A stretch of DNA of 58,488 bases. Source: an uncultured Coriobacteriales bacterium. Lineage in GTDB: Bacteria > Actinomycetota > Coriobacteriia > Coriobacteriales > UMGS124. The notes below the pieces were generated by a model. It was not told where the DNA came from. It was given only the letters and a program-made list of their open reading frames with translations, and searched no databases. The stretch lies in assembly GCA_902464015.1 (NCBI GenBank), contig CABQHM010000017.1, positions 1-58,488 of the forward strand, written 5' to 3'. Below are positions 1-7,457 of this stretch, piece by piece. Each line of letters starts with the position of its first letter. Within the stretch, counting starts at the first letter, position 1. The position numbers were made by a program, and so were the translations under genes.

Positions 1-116
1 CGAAGGCCGAAATCGGGAGGGGCCGGGCAGCCAGGGTCATTTGTTCAGCGTTGCCTTAAAACGCAAACATGCCCTCTTTTTTCACAGTCGGGCATCGCGC
101 GATGGGCCACCAAAAC

Positions 117-161
117 GCAAAAAGGCGCGCCCAATGGCTCACACAGCCAAAGGGCGCGCCT
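117..161 (-). terminator. Rho-independent terminator downstream of the 190-441 hypothetical gene
   Basis: Perfect 10-bp arms (AGGCGCGCCC at 123-132 and its complement at 152-161), with a further inner TGGCT/AGCCA pairing. The A-rich stretch at 117-123 reads as a T tract on the minus strand. The position, just after the stop of the minus-strand gene, fits a terminator. I see no gene in bases 1-116. Confidence 0.7.
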
Positions 162-189
162 CATCCAGGGCGAACTCGCATGTCCGTCG

Positions 190-441
190 CTAAACCGCCT
201 TCACGCGTATCGAGTGCCGCACGGGAAGGTTTGAGATGTAGTAGGAGAACTCCCTGTCGGTCATCTCGGTTGTATAGCACTTGTCGGAATCGTTCAGCAT
301 ATAGGGCAGATGTATCTGATACTCGGTTCCCTCCCTGATGCTGACGGTCCACCCATTCGTCCCAGCTTCCCGCAGCTTCACGCCGGAAACACCCAGGACG
401 TTTGTCGGCTCATTGAGCGCCAGGATATCGAGCTTCCCCAT
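190..441 (-). CDS. Hypothetical protein, about 83 aa, possibly the 3' remnant of a longer gene
   Basis: A minus-strand reading frame whose last ~85 residues have a natural, mixed composition, with stretches such as NGWTVSIREGTEY and YISNLPVRHSIRVKAV. I chose the ATG at 441-439, but no good Shine-Dalgarno precedes it. The frame stays open upstream to position 642, where it overlaps the start of the ATPase gene and looks non-coding, so the true start may be missing. I recognise no domain and see no signal peptide or membrane helix. A clear terminator follows the stop, which supports real transcription. It may be a gene fragment left by rearrangement in this accessory stretch. Confidence 0.4.
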   Translation of the reverse strand: MGKLDILALNEPTNVLGVSGVKLREAGTNGWTVSIREGTEYQIHLPYMLNDSDKCYTTEMTDREFSYYISNLPVRHSIRVKAV

Positions 442-592
442 GACGGCACCGATTACAACCTCGAACGACGTGTCATCCCGCAAGGTTGACGGATACTCGC
501 GGCTTCTCTGCCGTATTCCTTGGGCGCATCCCGACGATGCGATATCATGGACCTTGCTTTGAATGCATCCTGATGAGAGGCGGCGTGTGGCA

Positions 593-2167
593 ATGGGCGT
601 GTATCTCAATCCCGGGGCGGCGATGCTGAGGCAAGGCCGCAACTCACAGATCTATGTCGACAAGAGCGCCATGATTGCCCGGCTCAACCGCCTGGTAAAC
701 ACCGAGCGCAAATACGCCTGTGTCAGCCGCCCGCGCCGCTTCGGCAAGACGATGGCCGCAAACATGATAAGCGCCTACTACGACCGCACGGTAGATGGCA
801 CCGCCGAATTCGCAGGCCTCACCATCGCCGACGACCCCACATTCGACAAGCAGCGCAACCGATATGATTCCGTGCGCATCAACATGCAGGAGTTTTTGAG
901 CGAAACGCACGACGTCGAGGCGCTGGTTGAGTCGCTGCACCAAAACGTCGCACCGGAAATCAAGAGGGCTTACCCCGAACTATTTTTCCGCGACGAGAGC
1001 AGCCTCATCAAATGCATGGACGACGTTTTCGCCCAAACAGGCAACCAGTTCGTCATCGTCATCGACGAATGGGACTGCGTGATGCGCGAGACTATGTCCG
1101 ATCATGCCGGACAGCGTCTCTACCTCGACTTCCTACGCGCCTGGCTCAAGGACAAGCCCTACGTCGCGCTCGCCTACATGACGGGCATCCTGCCGGTGAA
1201 GAAGTACGGCAGTCACTCGGCACTCAACATGTTCGACGAGTACAGCATGCTGGAACCTTCGTGGATGGCACCGTACATGGGGTTCACCTCCAGCGAGGTG
1301 GAGGGCCTCTGCCAGGAGTGGAAGCGCGACTTCAACGAGTGCAAGGCGTGGTACGACGGCTACCGCCTGGAGGGTGCAGGCGAGGTCTACAACCCCCGCT
1401 CGGTCGTGCGCTCGGTAGAAGACGGACGTTTCACCAGCTACTGGACGCAAACGGAGACCTTCGAGGCCCTAAGGCGCTATATCGACATGGACCTGGACGG
1501 CCTGCACGGCAAGGTGGTCGAGCTTGTGGGCGGCGGACGGGTCGAGATCGACATGCGGACCTACGACAACGACATGACGACGTTCAACCGCGCCGACGAT
1601 GTGCTCACCTTGCTCGTACACCTAGGATACCTGGCCTACGACGAACCCCGCCGAGAAGTGTTCGTGCCCAATCGCGAGGTCGCCGGTGAATACGCCAGCG
1701 CCACGGCGGGAAGCGGCTGGGGCGAGGTCGCCCGAAGCATCGCGGCCTCCGAGTCCCTGCTCGAATCGCTGCTAGCGCAAGACGCCGAGGCTGTGGCGCA
1801 AGGCGTGGAGCGAGCGCATGCCGACGTCGCGAGCATCATCGCCTACAACCACGAGGAAGACCTGGCCTGCACGCTGAGGCTCGCCTTCTACTCGGCCATG
1901 CGGCGCTGGAAGCTTGTGCGCGAGGCACCCGCCGGCAAAGGCTACGCCGACCTGCTCATGGTGCCACTCGCCAGCTCGGGCACGATCCCCGGCGTGGTGG
2001 TCGAGCTCAAGTGGGGCCACTCCCCTGCCGAGGCCCTCGCCCAGATGCGCGAGCGCGACTACACCGCCGCGTTCCGAGGCACCGCCGCCCAAGACAACGT
2101 CCTTCTGTGCGCCGTGACCTACGACCCAAAGACCAAGCAGCACGCCTGCGCAATTGAGCGGCTGTAA
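593..2167 (+). CDS. AAA-ATPase-like protein with C-terminal PD-(D/E)XK nuclease domain
   Basis: This 524-aa protein belongs to the family with an N-terminal AAA-ATPase-like domain and a C-terminal DUF1703/PDDEXK_9 nuclease-like domain. It opens with a family-typical MGVYLNPG start. An in-frame ATG lies 30 bases upstream, but neither has a strong ribosome site. The P-loop-like motif is RPRRFGKT near residues 46-53. A Walker-B-like hydrophobic run ending IVIDEWD follows near residue 150. The nuclease signature is at the C-terminus: an Asp in GYADLLM, then VVVELKWGH giving the E-x-K pair, then an Asp/Tyr-rich helix. Members of this family are abundant and variable in gut anaerobes, and their biological role is unproven. 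The neighbours are a decayed kinase gene and a gene remnant, so the setting looks accessory. Confidence 0.85.
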   Translation: MGVYLNPGAAMLRQGRNSQIYVDKSAMIARLNRLVNTERKYACVSRPRRFGKTMAANMISAYYDRTVDGTAEFAGLTIADDPTFDKQRNRYDSVRINMQEFLSETHDVEALVESLHQNVAPEIKRAYPELFFRDESSLIKCMDDVFAQTGNQFVIVIDEWDCVMRETMSDHAGQRLYLDFLRAWLKDKPYVALAYMTGILPVKKYGSHSALNMFDEYSMLEPSWMAPYMGFTSSEVEGLCQEWKRDFNECKAWYDGYRLEGAGEVYNPRSVVRSVEDGRFTSYWTQTETFEALRRYIDMDLDGLHGKVVELVGGGRVEIDMRTYDNDMTTFNRADDVLTLLVHLGYLAYDEPRREVFVPNREVAGEYASATAGSGWGEVARSIAASESLLESLLAQDAEAVAQGVERAHADVASIIAYNHEEDLACTLRLAFYSAMRRWKLVREAPAGKGYADLLMVPLASSGTIPGVVVELKWGHSPAEALAQMRERDYTAAFRGTAAQDNVLLCAVTYDPKTKQHACAIERL

Positions 2168-2211
2168 GGATGCTTTCATCAGCGGGGACGTGTTCTGGTC
2201 ACAACGCACCC

Positions 2212-2542
2212 TCAGCTCAGCTCTTCCAGCCTCCGATCAAGCAAGTGCGTCTTCCGCGCTAGAAGGATTTTCTTGTAGAACCTCTTCTGCACGTCGGAGA
2301 TGTAAGGGGTTCCATCAACAACGTTTGCTATTTCAGCCGCCTCAAACCGAGGCGCAACCCTGCGGATGGCATCCCAAATACTCGGTGACGCAGCTGTTAC
2401 GGTATGAGAGCGGGGCATTGCGCTTGGTCGACTGAGGAGGTAGCTTCAAGAACCACGGCTCCCCATCGAGCCAAATGGCGACCTTCATACCATTTGCCCC
2501 ACTGTACGTGCTAAAACGTTTGGGCGCATCAGTAAAATCCAT
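2212..2542 (-). pseudogene. HipA-like kinase pseudogene (N- and C-termini joined by an internal deletion and frame change)
   Basis: Two short minus-strand frames overlap. The first, from the ATG at 2542, reads MDFTDAPKRFSTYSGANGMK, then a KLPPQS turn and SCVTEYLGCH, which resembles the N-terminus of HipA/CtkA-type Ser/Thr kinases. The second frame, ending at 2212, reads PYISDVQKRFYKKIL and resembles the extreme C-terminus of the same proteins. They meet around 2365-2400, in different frames, at bases encoding both EYLGCH and IWDAIRRV. The kinase core of the family (several hundred residues in full-length members) is absent. I infer one gene that lost its middle. The start lies 14 bases downstream of an intact small partner gene, as in the usual two-gene layout. 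Confidence 0.6.
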
Positions 2543-2556
2543 GAAACCCGCCTCCC

Positions 2557-2817
2557 CTAAACGTAGTTCGCGCGCAGGTAATCAGCCTGTTCGTGGGTTA
2601 TCTCACTCTCGACTTCGCACGAGTTGATGCGCGCGATGAACTCAGAATGGATGTCAGCCCAATCGATGTCATAGCCCGTTGCATCCACAACAGCCCATGA
2701 CTTCTTCATCGCTTGCAGGGCCTCATTCAAATCGTCGGGCAGCCCCATCTCGAGATATGTCTTGTCAATCGGCAACCCTGTCTTCGAATCGTACCGAGAT
2801 TCAGATGCATCGGCCAT
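2557..2817 (-). CDS. Small acidic protein, partner of the HipA-like kinase gene
   Basis: This 86-aa acidic protein has no signal peptide and no membrane helix. The ATG at 2817 is preceded by AAGGGA at good spacing. An upstream in-frame ATG at 2937 has none, and its extension looks non-coding. From memory, the sequence pattern (YLEMGLPDDL, then DIDWADIHSEFIARIN and a final EQADYLRANYV) matches small proteins encoded just upstream of HipA-like kinases in gut Firmicutes and Actinomycetota. These may be antitoxin or regulator partners, but I know of no experimental function. It appears intact although the downstream kinase gene is broken, and could now be an orphan. Confidence 0.6.
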   Translation of the reverse strand: MADASESRYDSKTGLPIDKTYLEMGLPDDLNEALQAMKKSWAVVDATGYDIDWADIHSEFIARINSCEVESEITHEQADYLRANYV

Positions 2818-3007
2818 AAGCACGTCCCTTCTAGTCGCATGGGAGTGTATCGCATTCAACCATTGGCCATACGACGCAATCCACCAATTCGCAATTGGCT
2901 GAGATGACATGCACGTCTCGGATTCTGCATGGCTCAATATTCGGCTTTTCCATCAGTTTCTATTCGAATTTTCAATTGCCTGCGCTTCGGGTTCTCCATT
3001 CAGACAC

Positions 3008-3045
3008 AAAAAGCCCAGCTACACGGAGTGTCCCGAGTAGCTGGG
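3008..3045 (-). terminator. Terminator of the alkaline phosphatase gene
   Basis: Nine-base arms CCCAGCTAC (3014-3022) and GTAGCTGGG (3037-3045). The AAAAA at 3008-3012 reads as a T tract on the minus strand. It lies about 60 bases past the phosphatase stop codon. Confidence 0.75.
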
Positions 3046-3101
3046 GTATGCAACCGGCCGGGCAAAGATGCCGGGCCGGGTCGGCTGGAAAGCCGCGCGC
3101 C

Positions 3102-4628
3102 TTAGTCCACCTGGGTGAGCTGGGCGAGCTTGTTGAAGATCTCGGTGTTGTCGAAAGCGCCGTCGAAGAGCTCAGAACCGCAGCCCATGGCGTAGATGTT
3201 CACGGGAGCGCCGGTGTGAGCGTAGGTGCCGTGCGTGATGCCCGACTTGGCGTCGAGGATGTGGCACACAGCCATGGAGAAGGGCTGGTAGGAGCCGTAG
3301 AGCTCGTAATCGGCCTGGCTCATCTTGGCCTGCTTGCCGCCGCCGACCTCAAGCGTGCGGGCGAAGGCGTCCTGGAGCTGGGCGACCTCGTAGGGCGTGA
3401 GCACAAGCGAGCCGTTCTGGCCGGCCGGGTCGGCGCCGGCAGCCTCGGGATCCTCGGGCAGCATGAGGCCGAAGCACTCCTTGACGTCGGCCATAGCGTC
3501 GGCGAAGGTCACCTCGGCACCCTCGGCGGTGTAGGCAGCGACCACGTCGGAGTCGAACTTGGCGTAGGACATGGTCTGCTTGGTAAGATTGGTGAGGAAG
3601 GTGTCGTAGTTGGTGGTCTTGTAGCCGATGGACAGGCCGCCCGTCTCGTGGTCGGCGGTCACGAGGATCAGCGTCTCGTCGGCGTGCTCGTTGTAGAAGT
3701 CGACGGCGGCCTGCACGGCGGTGTCGAGGGCAAGCACGTCATGGATGGAGGAGGCGGCGTCGTTGGCGTGGCAGGCCCAGTCGATCTTGCCTCCCTCGGC
3801 CATCATGAAGAAGGGCTGCTCGTCGCCCAGGCACTCGATGCCCTTCTTGACGTAGTCGGCGAAGCGCCACTCGCCCTCGGCGGCGTCGAGCTCGTAGTTC
3901 ATGGCGTCACCGTCGGCCAGAGCCTCGGCGATGATGAGGACGTTGCCCGAATCGACACCCAGGGCCTCGGCGTCGGCCTGCGTGGTGGCCACGGTGTAGC
4001 CAGCCTGTGCGGCGAGCTCGTTGAGGTCGGTCTTGTCCTCGTCCTTGTCGGTGGGAGCAAGCCACGCGCCGCCGGCGAAGAACTCAAAACCGGACTCGGT
4101 CATCTCCTGGCCGATTGCGTAGTAGTTCTTGCGGCTGTCCTGGTGAGCGTAGAAGGCAGCCGGGGTGGCGTGGTTCATGTTGACCGTGGAGAGCACGCCG
4201 ACCTTGTAGCCCTTCTGGGAGTGCAGCTTCTCGGAAATGATCTCGAAAGGCTGGGTCAGGGTCTCGGGGTCCATGTTGATGGTGCCCGACTTGGTCTTGT
4301 TGCCCGTGGCGATGGAGGTCGCGGTGGAAGCGGAGTCGGGGCAGAAGGACGTGGAGTCATAGGTGGTCACGCTGCCCACATGGGGGAAGCCCATGAAGGT
4401 GAGGGGGCTCTGGACGACGGCGCCGTCGTTCTCGGTGGCACCCTTGAAGAAGCTGGCGATCTGAACCTGCTCGTTGCCCATGCCGTCGCCGATGAACAGG
4501 AAGATGTACTTGGGCGTGGCAGTGGCGGCCTCGTCGGCGAAAGCGGCGGTCGCGCCGGCAGCGAGGCTGGCGGCACCGGCCAGGGAAGCGGCCTTGACGA
4601 AGTTACGGCGGTCCATAGTGAAGTCCAT
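3102..4628 (-). CDS. Tat-exported alkaline phosphatase (PhoA family)
   Basis: This 508-aa secreted phosphomonoesterase should release phosphate from organic esters outside the membrane. The start is the ATG at 4628, preceded by a strong GAGGAG; the longer frame upstream is non-coding. The N-terminus carries a twin-arginine signal (DRRNFVKAAS, then an Ala/Gly-rich core and a likely cut after AFA). Family motifs are visible: IGDGMGNEQ for the first metal site, the catalytic Ser in DSASTATSIATGNK, and TADHETGG for zinc binding. Export in folded form by Tat differs from the Sec route of E. coli PhoA. It stands alone, between its own terminator and that of selD. I saw no clear Pho-box-like element. 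Confidence 0.92.
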   Translation of the reverse strand: MDFTMDRRNFVKAASLAGAASLAAGATAAFADEAATATPKYIFLFIGDGMGNEQVQIASFFKGATENDGAVVQSPLTFMGFPHVGSVTTYDSTSFCPDSASTATSIATGNKTKSGTINMDPETLTQPFEIISEKLHSQKGYKVGVLSTVNMNHATPAAFYAHQDSRKNYYAIGQEMTESGFEFFAGGAWLAPTDKDEDKTDLNELAAQAGYTVATTQADAEALGVDSGNVLIIAEALADGDAMNYELDAAEGEWRFADYVKKGIECLGDEQPFFMMAEGGKIDWACHANDAASSIHDVLALDTAVQAAVDFYNEHADETLILVTADHETGGLSIGYKTTNYDTFLTNLTKQTMSYAKFDSDVVAAYTAEGAEVTFADAMADVKECFGLMLPEDPEAAGADPAGQNGSLVLTPYEVAQLQDAFARTLEVGGGKQAKMSQADYELYGSYQPFSMAVCHILDAKSGITHGTYAHTGAPVNIYAMGCGSELFDGAFDNTEIFNKLAQLTQVD

Positions 4629-4755
4629 GTTTTTCTCTCTCCTCTTTTTTGCCCCGCGGCCCACCCGCGGCGCCTTGTTCCAATACCTGTGGTGCGATTG
4701 GAATAATGGGACGCTGGGGCAAAGCCCCCGCCAGGCGCATGCAAAGGACGCGCAA

Positions 4756-4783
4756 TAAAAAGCCCGCCGTGTCAGCGGCAGGC
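4756..4783 (-). terminator. Terminator downstream of selD
   Basis: On the minus strand, GCCTGCCG and CGGCGGGC pair (one G-T) around a 6-base loop and run directly into TTTTTA. It ends the selD-side transcript before the phosphatase promoter region. Confidence 0.75.
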
Positions 4784-4842
4784 AAAAGACGAGGCGATTA
4801 TGCAAGAGAAAGGTAAAGCAGGCCGGCAATCAGGCTGCGGTG

Positions 4843-5961
4843 CTACTCCACCACGATCTGGGCCGTGGGGTCGGCGGTGATGTGGCCGATGCGCCAGGGC
4901 TTGCGATGGGCCAGGCGCTCGAAAGCCTGCTCGAAGACGGGGGCGTTCTCGGCGGGTACCGCCACGAGCATACCGCCCGACGTCTGCGGGTCGCACACCA
5001 CGGCGGCCATGTTGTCGGCACGCACAGGGTCGTCGCAACGCACTTGGAGATGGCCTTCCACGTGGTCCATGATCTGAAAGAGCCTGCCCGGGCGGCAGTA
5101 GTCGTCCACGAGCTGCTCTACCCGGGGGAAGAGCGGCAGGGCCTTGTAGTCGATCTTGGCCGACACGCCGCTGGCGTCGAGCATCTCGAGCAGATGTCCC
5201 GCCAGGCCGAAGCCCGTGACGTCGGTGCCGGCGTTGGCGCCCGCCTCGACCATGGCCTCACCGGCCGCGCGGTTGAGCTCGGCCATGCCCTCCACAACGG
5301 GAGCCATGTCCTCATCGCTCACCAGGCCGATCTTATGCGCGGCAGCCATAACGCCCGTGCCCAGCGTCTTCGTGAGATACAGGGCGTCGCCGGGCTTGGC
5401 GCCGTAGTTGCGCACGATGCGGTCGGGGTGCACCACGCCCATGACGGCAAGGCCGTACTTGGGCTCGTCGTCCTCGATGGTGTGGCCGCCCACCACGAGC
5501 GTGCCGGCCTCCCAGGCCTTGTCGGCGCCACCGCGCACGACCTCGCCGGCCACGTCGGGGCCGAGCGTGCTCGGGAAGGCCATAAGGTTGAGCGCCACGA
5601 CAGGCTTGGCGCCCATGGCGTAGACGTCGGAGATGGCATTGGCGGCGGCCACGCGACCGAAGTCGTAGGGGTCGTCGACCACGGGAGTGAAGAAGTCGGT
5701 CGTGAGCACGACGGCGATGTCATCGGTCAGCTTGTAGACGGCCGCGTCGTCGCTCGACGAAAAGCCCTGCAGCAGGTTGGGGTCGGGGTCGTGCGGGGTG
5801 ATGTGAGAAAGAATCTCCTGAAGCTGCGCGGGGCTCCACTTGGCAGAGCAGCCGCCCTTGGCGGAAAGCTTCGTGAGGCGCAGGGGCTCGCCCTTCGCCA
5901 TGGCAGCAAGCGCCGCCGCGATGGGGGCGGCAATCTCGCAGCTTGTGAGTTCATCGGACAC
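4843..5961 (-). CDS. selD: Selenide, water dikinase (selenophosphate synthetase)
   Basis: SelD (372 aa) makes selenophosphate from selenide and ATP, the selenium donor for selenocysteine and selenouridine. The start codon is GTG at 5961, preceded by AAAGGAG. The N-terminal active-site loop is KGGCSAKW and carries a cysteine (TGC) where some homologues have selenocysteine, so this SelD is not itself a selenoprotein. Metal/ATP-binding stretches are visible: SSDDAAVYKL, VLTTDFFTP, NAISDVYAMGA, GGHTIEDDEPKYG, GTDVTGFGLAGHL and CDPQTSGG. It is the last gene of a minus-strand group with the DUF3343 gene (42 bases upstream) and yedF, divergent from selA-selB-selC, so all selenium functions sit together. 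Confidence 0.96.
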   Translation of the reverse strand: MSDELTSCEIAAPIAAALAAMAKGEPLRLTKLSAKGGCSAKWSPAQLQEILSHITPHDPDPNLLQGFSSSDDAAVYKLTDDIAVVLTTDFFTPVVDDPYDFGRVAAANAISDVYAMGAKPVVALNLMAFPSTLGPDVAGEVVRGGADKAWEAGTLVVGGHTIEDDEPKYGLAVMGVVHPDRIVRNYGAKPGDALYLTKTLGTGVMAAAHKIGLVSDEDMAPVVEGMAELNRAAGEAMVEAGANAGTDVTGFGLAGHLLEMLDASGVSAKIDYKALPLFPRVEQLVDDYCRPGRLFQIMDHVEGHLQVRCDDPVRADNMAAVVCDPQTSGGMLVAVPAENAPVFEQAFERLAHRKPWRIGHITADPTAQIVVE

Positions 5962-6003
5962 GGCAGGCTCCTTTCAACATGATAGATAACAGCACCGGCA
6001 AGC

Positions 6004-6279
6004 TTACAGGGGCGTGTATGCCCCCGCCTCGTCCAAGCCATGGGCCGCGCTCACAATGGGCGGCGTCTGGGCGGCAAGAACGGACCTTGCCTGCTCAAGC
6101 AGGCCATATGCCAGGCGCAGCGAGATGCCGCAGCCCGCCGAGATGGCCGTGGGCGTAGGGATCATCGTGAACGCGACCCCGGCCGAAGCCAGCGCCTTGT
6201 CCGCCGCCATGGCGACATGCGTGCTGTCAAACGTGAAAACGACATCAACGAACAACTGAACTCCCAAACGACAAACCAT
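6004..6279 (-). CDS. DUF3343 family protein (putative Se/S carrier-like)
   Basis: A small protein of about 91 aa with the DUF3343 pattern: TFDSTHVAMAADKAL, then IPTPTAISAGCGISLRL containing the conserved cysteine. Family members commonly sit beside yedF and selD and are annotated as putative Se/S carrier-like proteins; no reaction is established. The start is uncertain. I used the ATG at 6279, but a TTG at 6288 and further internal TTG codons are possible, and none has a strong ribosome site. A hairpin repeat module fills the 180 bases between this gene and yedF, so the two may not be tightly coupled. Confidence 0.8.
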   Translation of the reverse strand: MVCRLGVQLFVDVVFTFDSTHVAMAADKALASAGVAFTMIPTPTAISAGCGISLRLAYGLLEQARSVLAAQTPPIVSAAHGLDEAGAYTPL

Positions 6280-6332
6280 CCCAGCCAAACAAAGGCGCTG
6301 CGCAGCGGCTGTGCCAAAACCGTCCCAGCAGA

Positions 6333-6435
6333 CGGAGGCCCATATGCAAGGCGCGCGATGGCGCGGTGCGCGGTGCGGGCCTTTGGCCTACTAGGTGTAC
6401 ATAAGCCTGAGCGCAACGCGGCAGATGGGCCTCCG
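6333..6435 (+). repeat. Dispersed hairpin repeat module R1
   Basis: Perfect 10-bp arms CGGAGGCCCA (6333-6342) and TGGGCCTCCG (6426-6435) enclose the family core: GCAAGGCGCGCGATG, then GGTGCGGGCCTTTGGCCTAC, and CAACGCGGCA before the right arm. The same core is found in the modules near 41.4 and 45.9 kb. It lies between yedF and the DUF3343 gene. The inner stem is degenerate compared with other copies, and the GGTTC borders are not clear here. Confidence 0.65.
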
Positions 6436-6458
6436 CGATCGGTACCAGCGGCACTTCC

Positions 6459-7067
6459 CTACAGCGTAATAACCTTCCCCGCCTCTTGCATACGGGAGAG
6501 AATGTCATACATATTCGACACCTCGCCGGCCTCGAGCTTGTCGGTGATGCCGTAGAAGTTGAGGCAGGTGCCGCACACGAGGATCTCGCAGCCGCGCTCG
6601 ATGAGCTTGTTGCAGCTCTCGACCACCTGGGGCTCCTCGCCCGCGACAAGCTTGACGCCGGAGTTCATGAAGAGGACCGAGCTGGGGACGTCGTCAGACT
6701 CAGCGAGCGTGTAGATGGCCATCTTCATGAGGTTGCGGCCCAGGGTGGGGTCGCCCTCGCCCACGTGGTCCTTGCCGATGAACACGGCATAGCCCGAGCC
6801 GCCCGAGCCCATGCCGGAGAGCACCGGGGCCACGGCAGCCTGGGCCTGGCCGGCCTGGGCGCCGTCGGCGCTAAACTTCACGAGGTAGCCGCCCTCGATC
6901 GTCTCGACCTCGAAGCCCAGGTTCTGCTTGGTGGCCAGACGGGAGAGGTTCTTGACGGCGGTGTCGTTGTCAACCTTGATCTGAACGTCGCGCTCGCCCT
7001 CGTCGAGGGCCTTCTTCGCCATAACGAGGGGCATGGGGCACTGCTTGCCAAAAGCGTCGAGCAACAT
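6459..7067 (-). CDS. yedF: Sulfurtransferase-like selenium metabolism protein YedF
   Basis: 202 aa. The ATG at 7067 follows GAGGAAGG at ideal spacing. The N-terminal ~70 residues form a TusA/SirA-like domain (DAFGKQCPMPLVMAKKAL) with the CPxP cysteine that in the TusA family carries persulfide. The C-terminal half is a DsrE/DrsE-like domain (GYAVFIGKDHVGEGD, LIERGCEILVCGTCLNFYG) with further cysteines. Proteins of this architecture are genetically linked to selD and are annotated as selenium metabolism proteins, possibly selenium carriers; direct biochemistry is limited. It heads the minus-strand group yedF, DUF3343, selD and is divergent from selA. Confidence 0.9.
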   Translation of the reverse strand: MLLDAFGKQCPMPLVMAKKALDEGERDVQIKVDNDTAVKNLSRLATKQNLGFEVETIEGGYLVKFSADGAQAGQAQAAVAPVLSGMGSGGSGYAVFIGKDHVGEGDPTLGRNLMKMAIYTLAESDDVPSSVLFMNSGVKLVAGEEPQVVESCNKLIERGCEILVCGTCLNFYGITDKLEAGEVSNMYDILSRMQEAGKVITL

Positions 7068-7457
7068 GGGGAATCCTTCCTCTGAAACGGACACGATTGC
7101 ACTGGTAGTATGAAAATAAGCCAGATGAATGCAGAAATCCACCCACCGCGGCACGAAAGTGCCCTGCGGCCAGGCGTCATCGGCGGGTGCAGAATCCCCG
7201 CCGGAATATACTCAGACCATAGCACACACGGGACCTGGCGGAGACGTCAAAATCGCACTTAAACGCCAACGGCCCAGCAATATTGGCCCAACCCGCCTGG
7301 CGGCCTTACACGCCCGTTCGCCCCCATTGGCTCTGGCAATTCGACGATACCCGCCGCACACTTGAGCTTCCCTACACATCTTTGCTACCCTCATGCCTGT
7401 CAAACTGCGTATATCGAAACCAAAATTGCCTGTATACCAGCAGAAAGAGACCATATC
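7068..7457. other. Divergent intergenic region yedF/selA with two strong hairpins
   Basis: These 390 bases separate the divergent selenium gene groups and hold no convincing gene. Two hairpins stand out: CCGC-GGCAC-GAAA-GTGCC-CT-GCGG at 7147-7170, with a GNRA-type tetraloop on the plus strand, and CGGCGGG/CCCGCCG at 7182-7204. Either could lie in the yedF leader or be a promoter-proximal structure. I could not assign -35/-10 boxes with confidence and saw no SECIS-like element in the selA leader. Confidence 0.4.

Noticed and set aside
4843..5961. SelD as a selenoprotein
   Set aside because: The active-site codon is TGC (Cys), and the gene has no in-frame TGA.
6004..6288. Extension of the DUF3343 gene to TTG 6288
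   Set aside because: The extra three codons have no ribosome site and no family match. The ATG at 6279 is preferred, with low certainty.
7362..7457. SECIS-like element in the selA leader, as reported for E. coli selAB
   Set aside because: No hairpin with a GGUCU-type loop or bulged U is present in the AT-richer leader.
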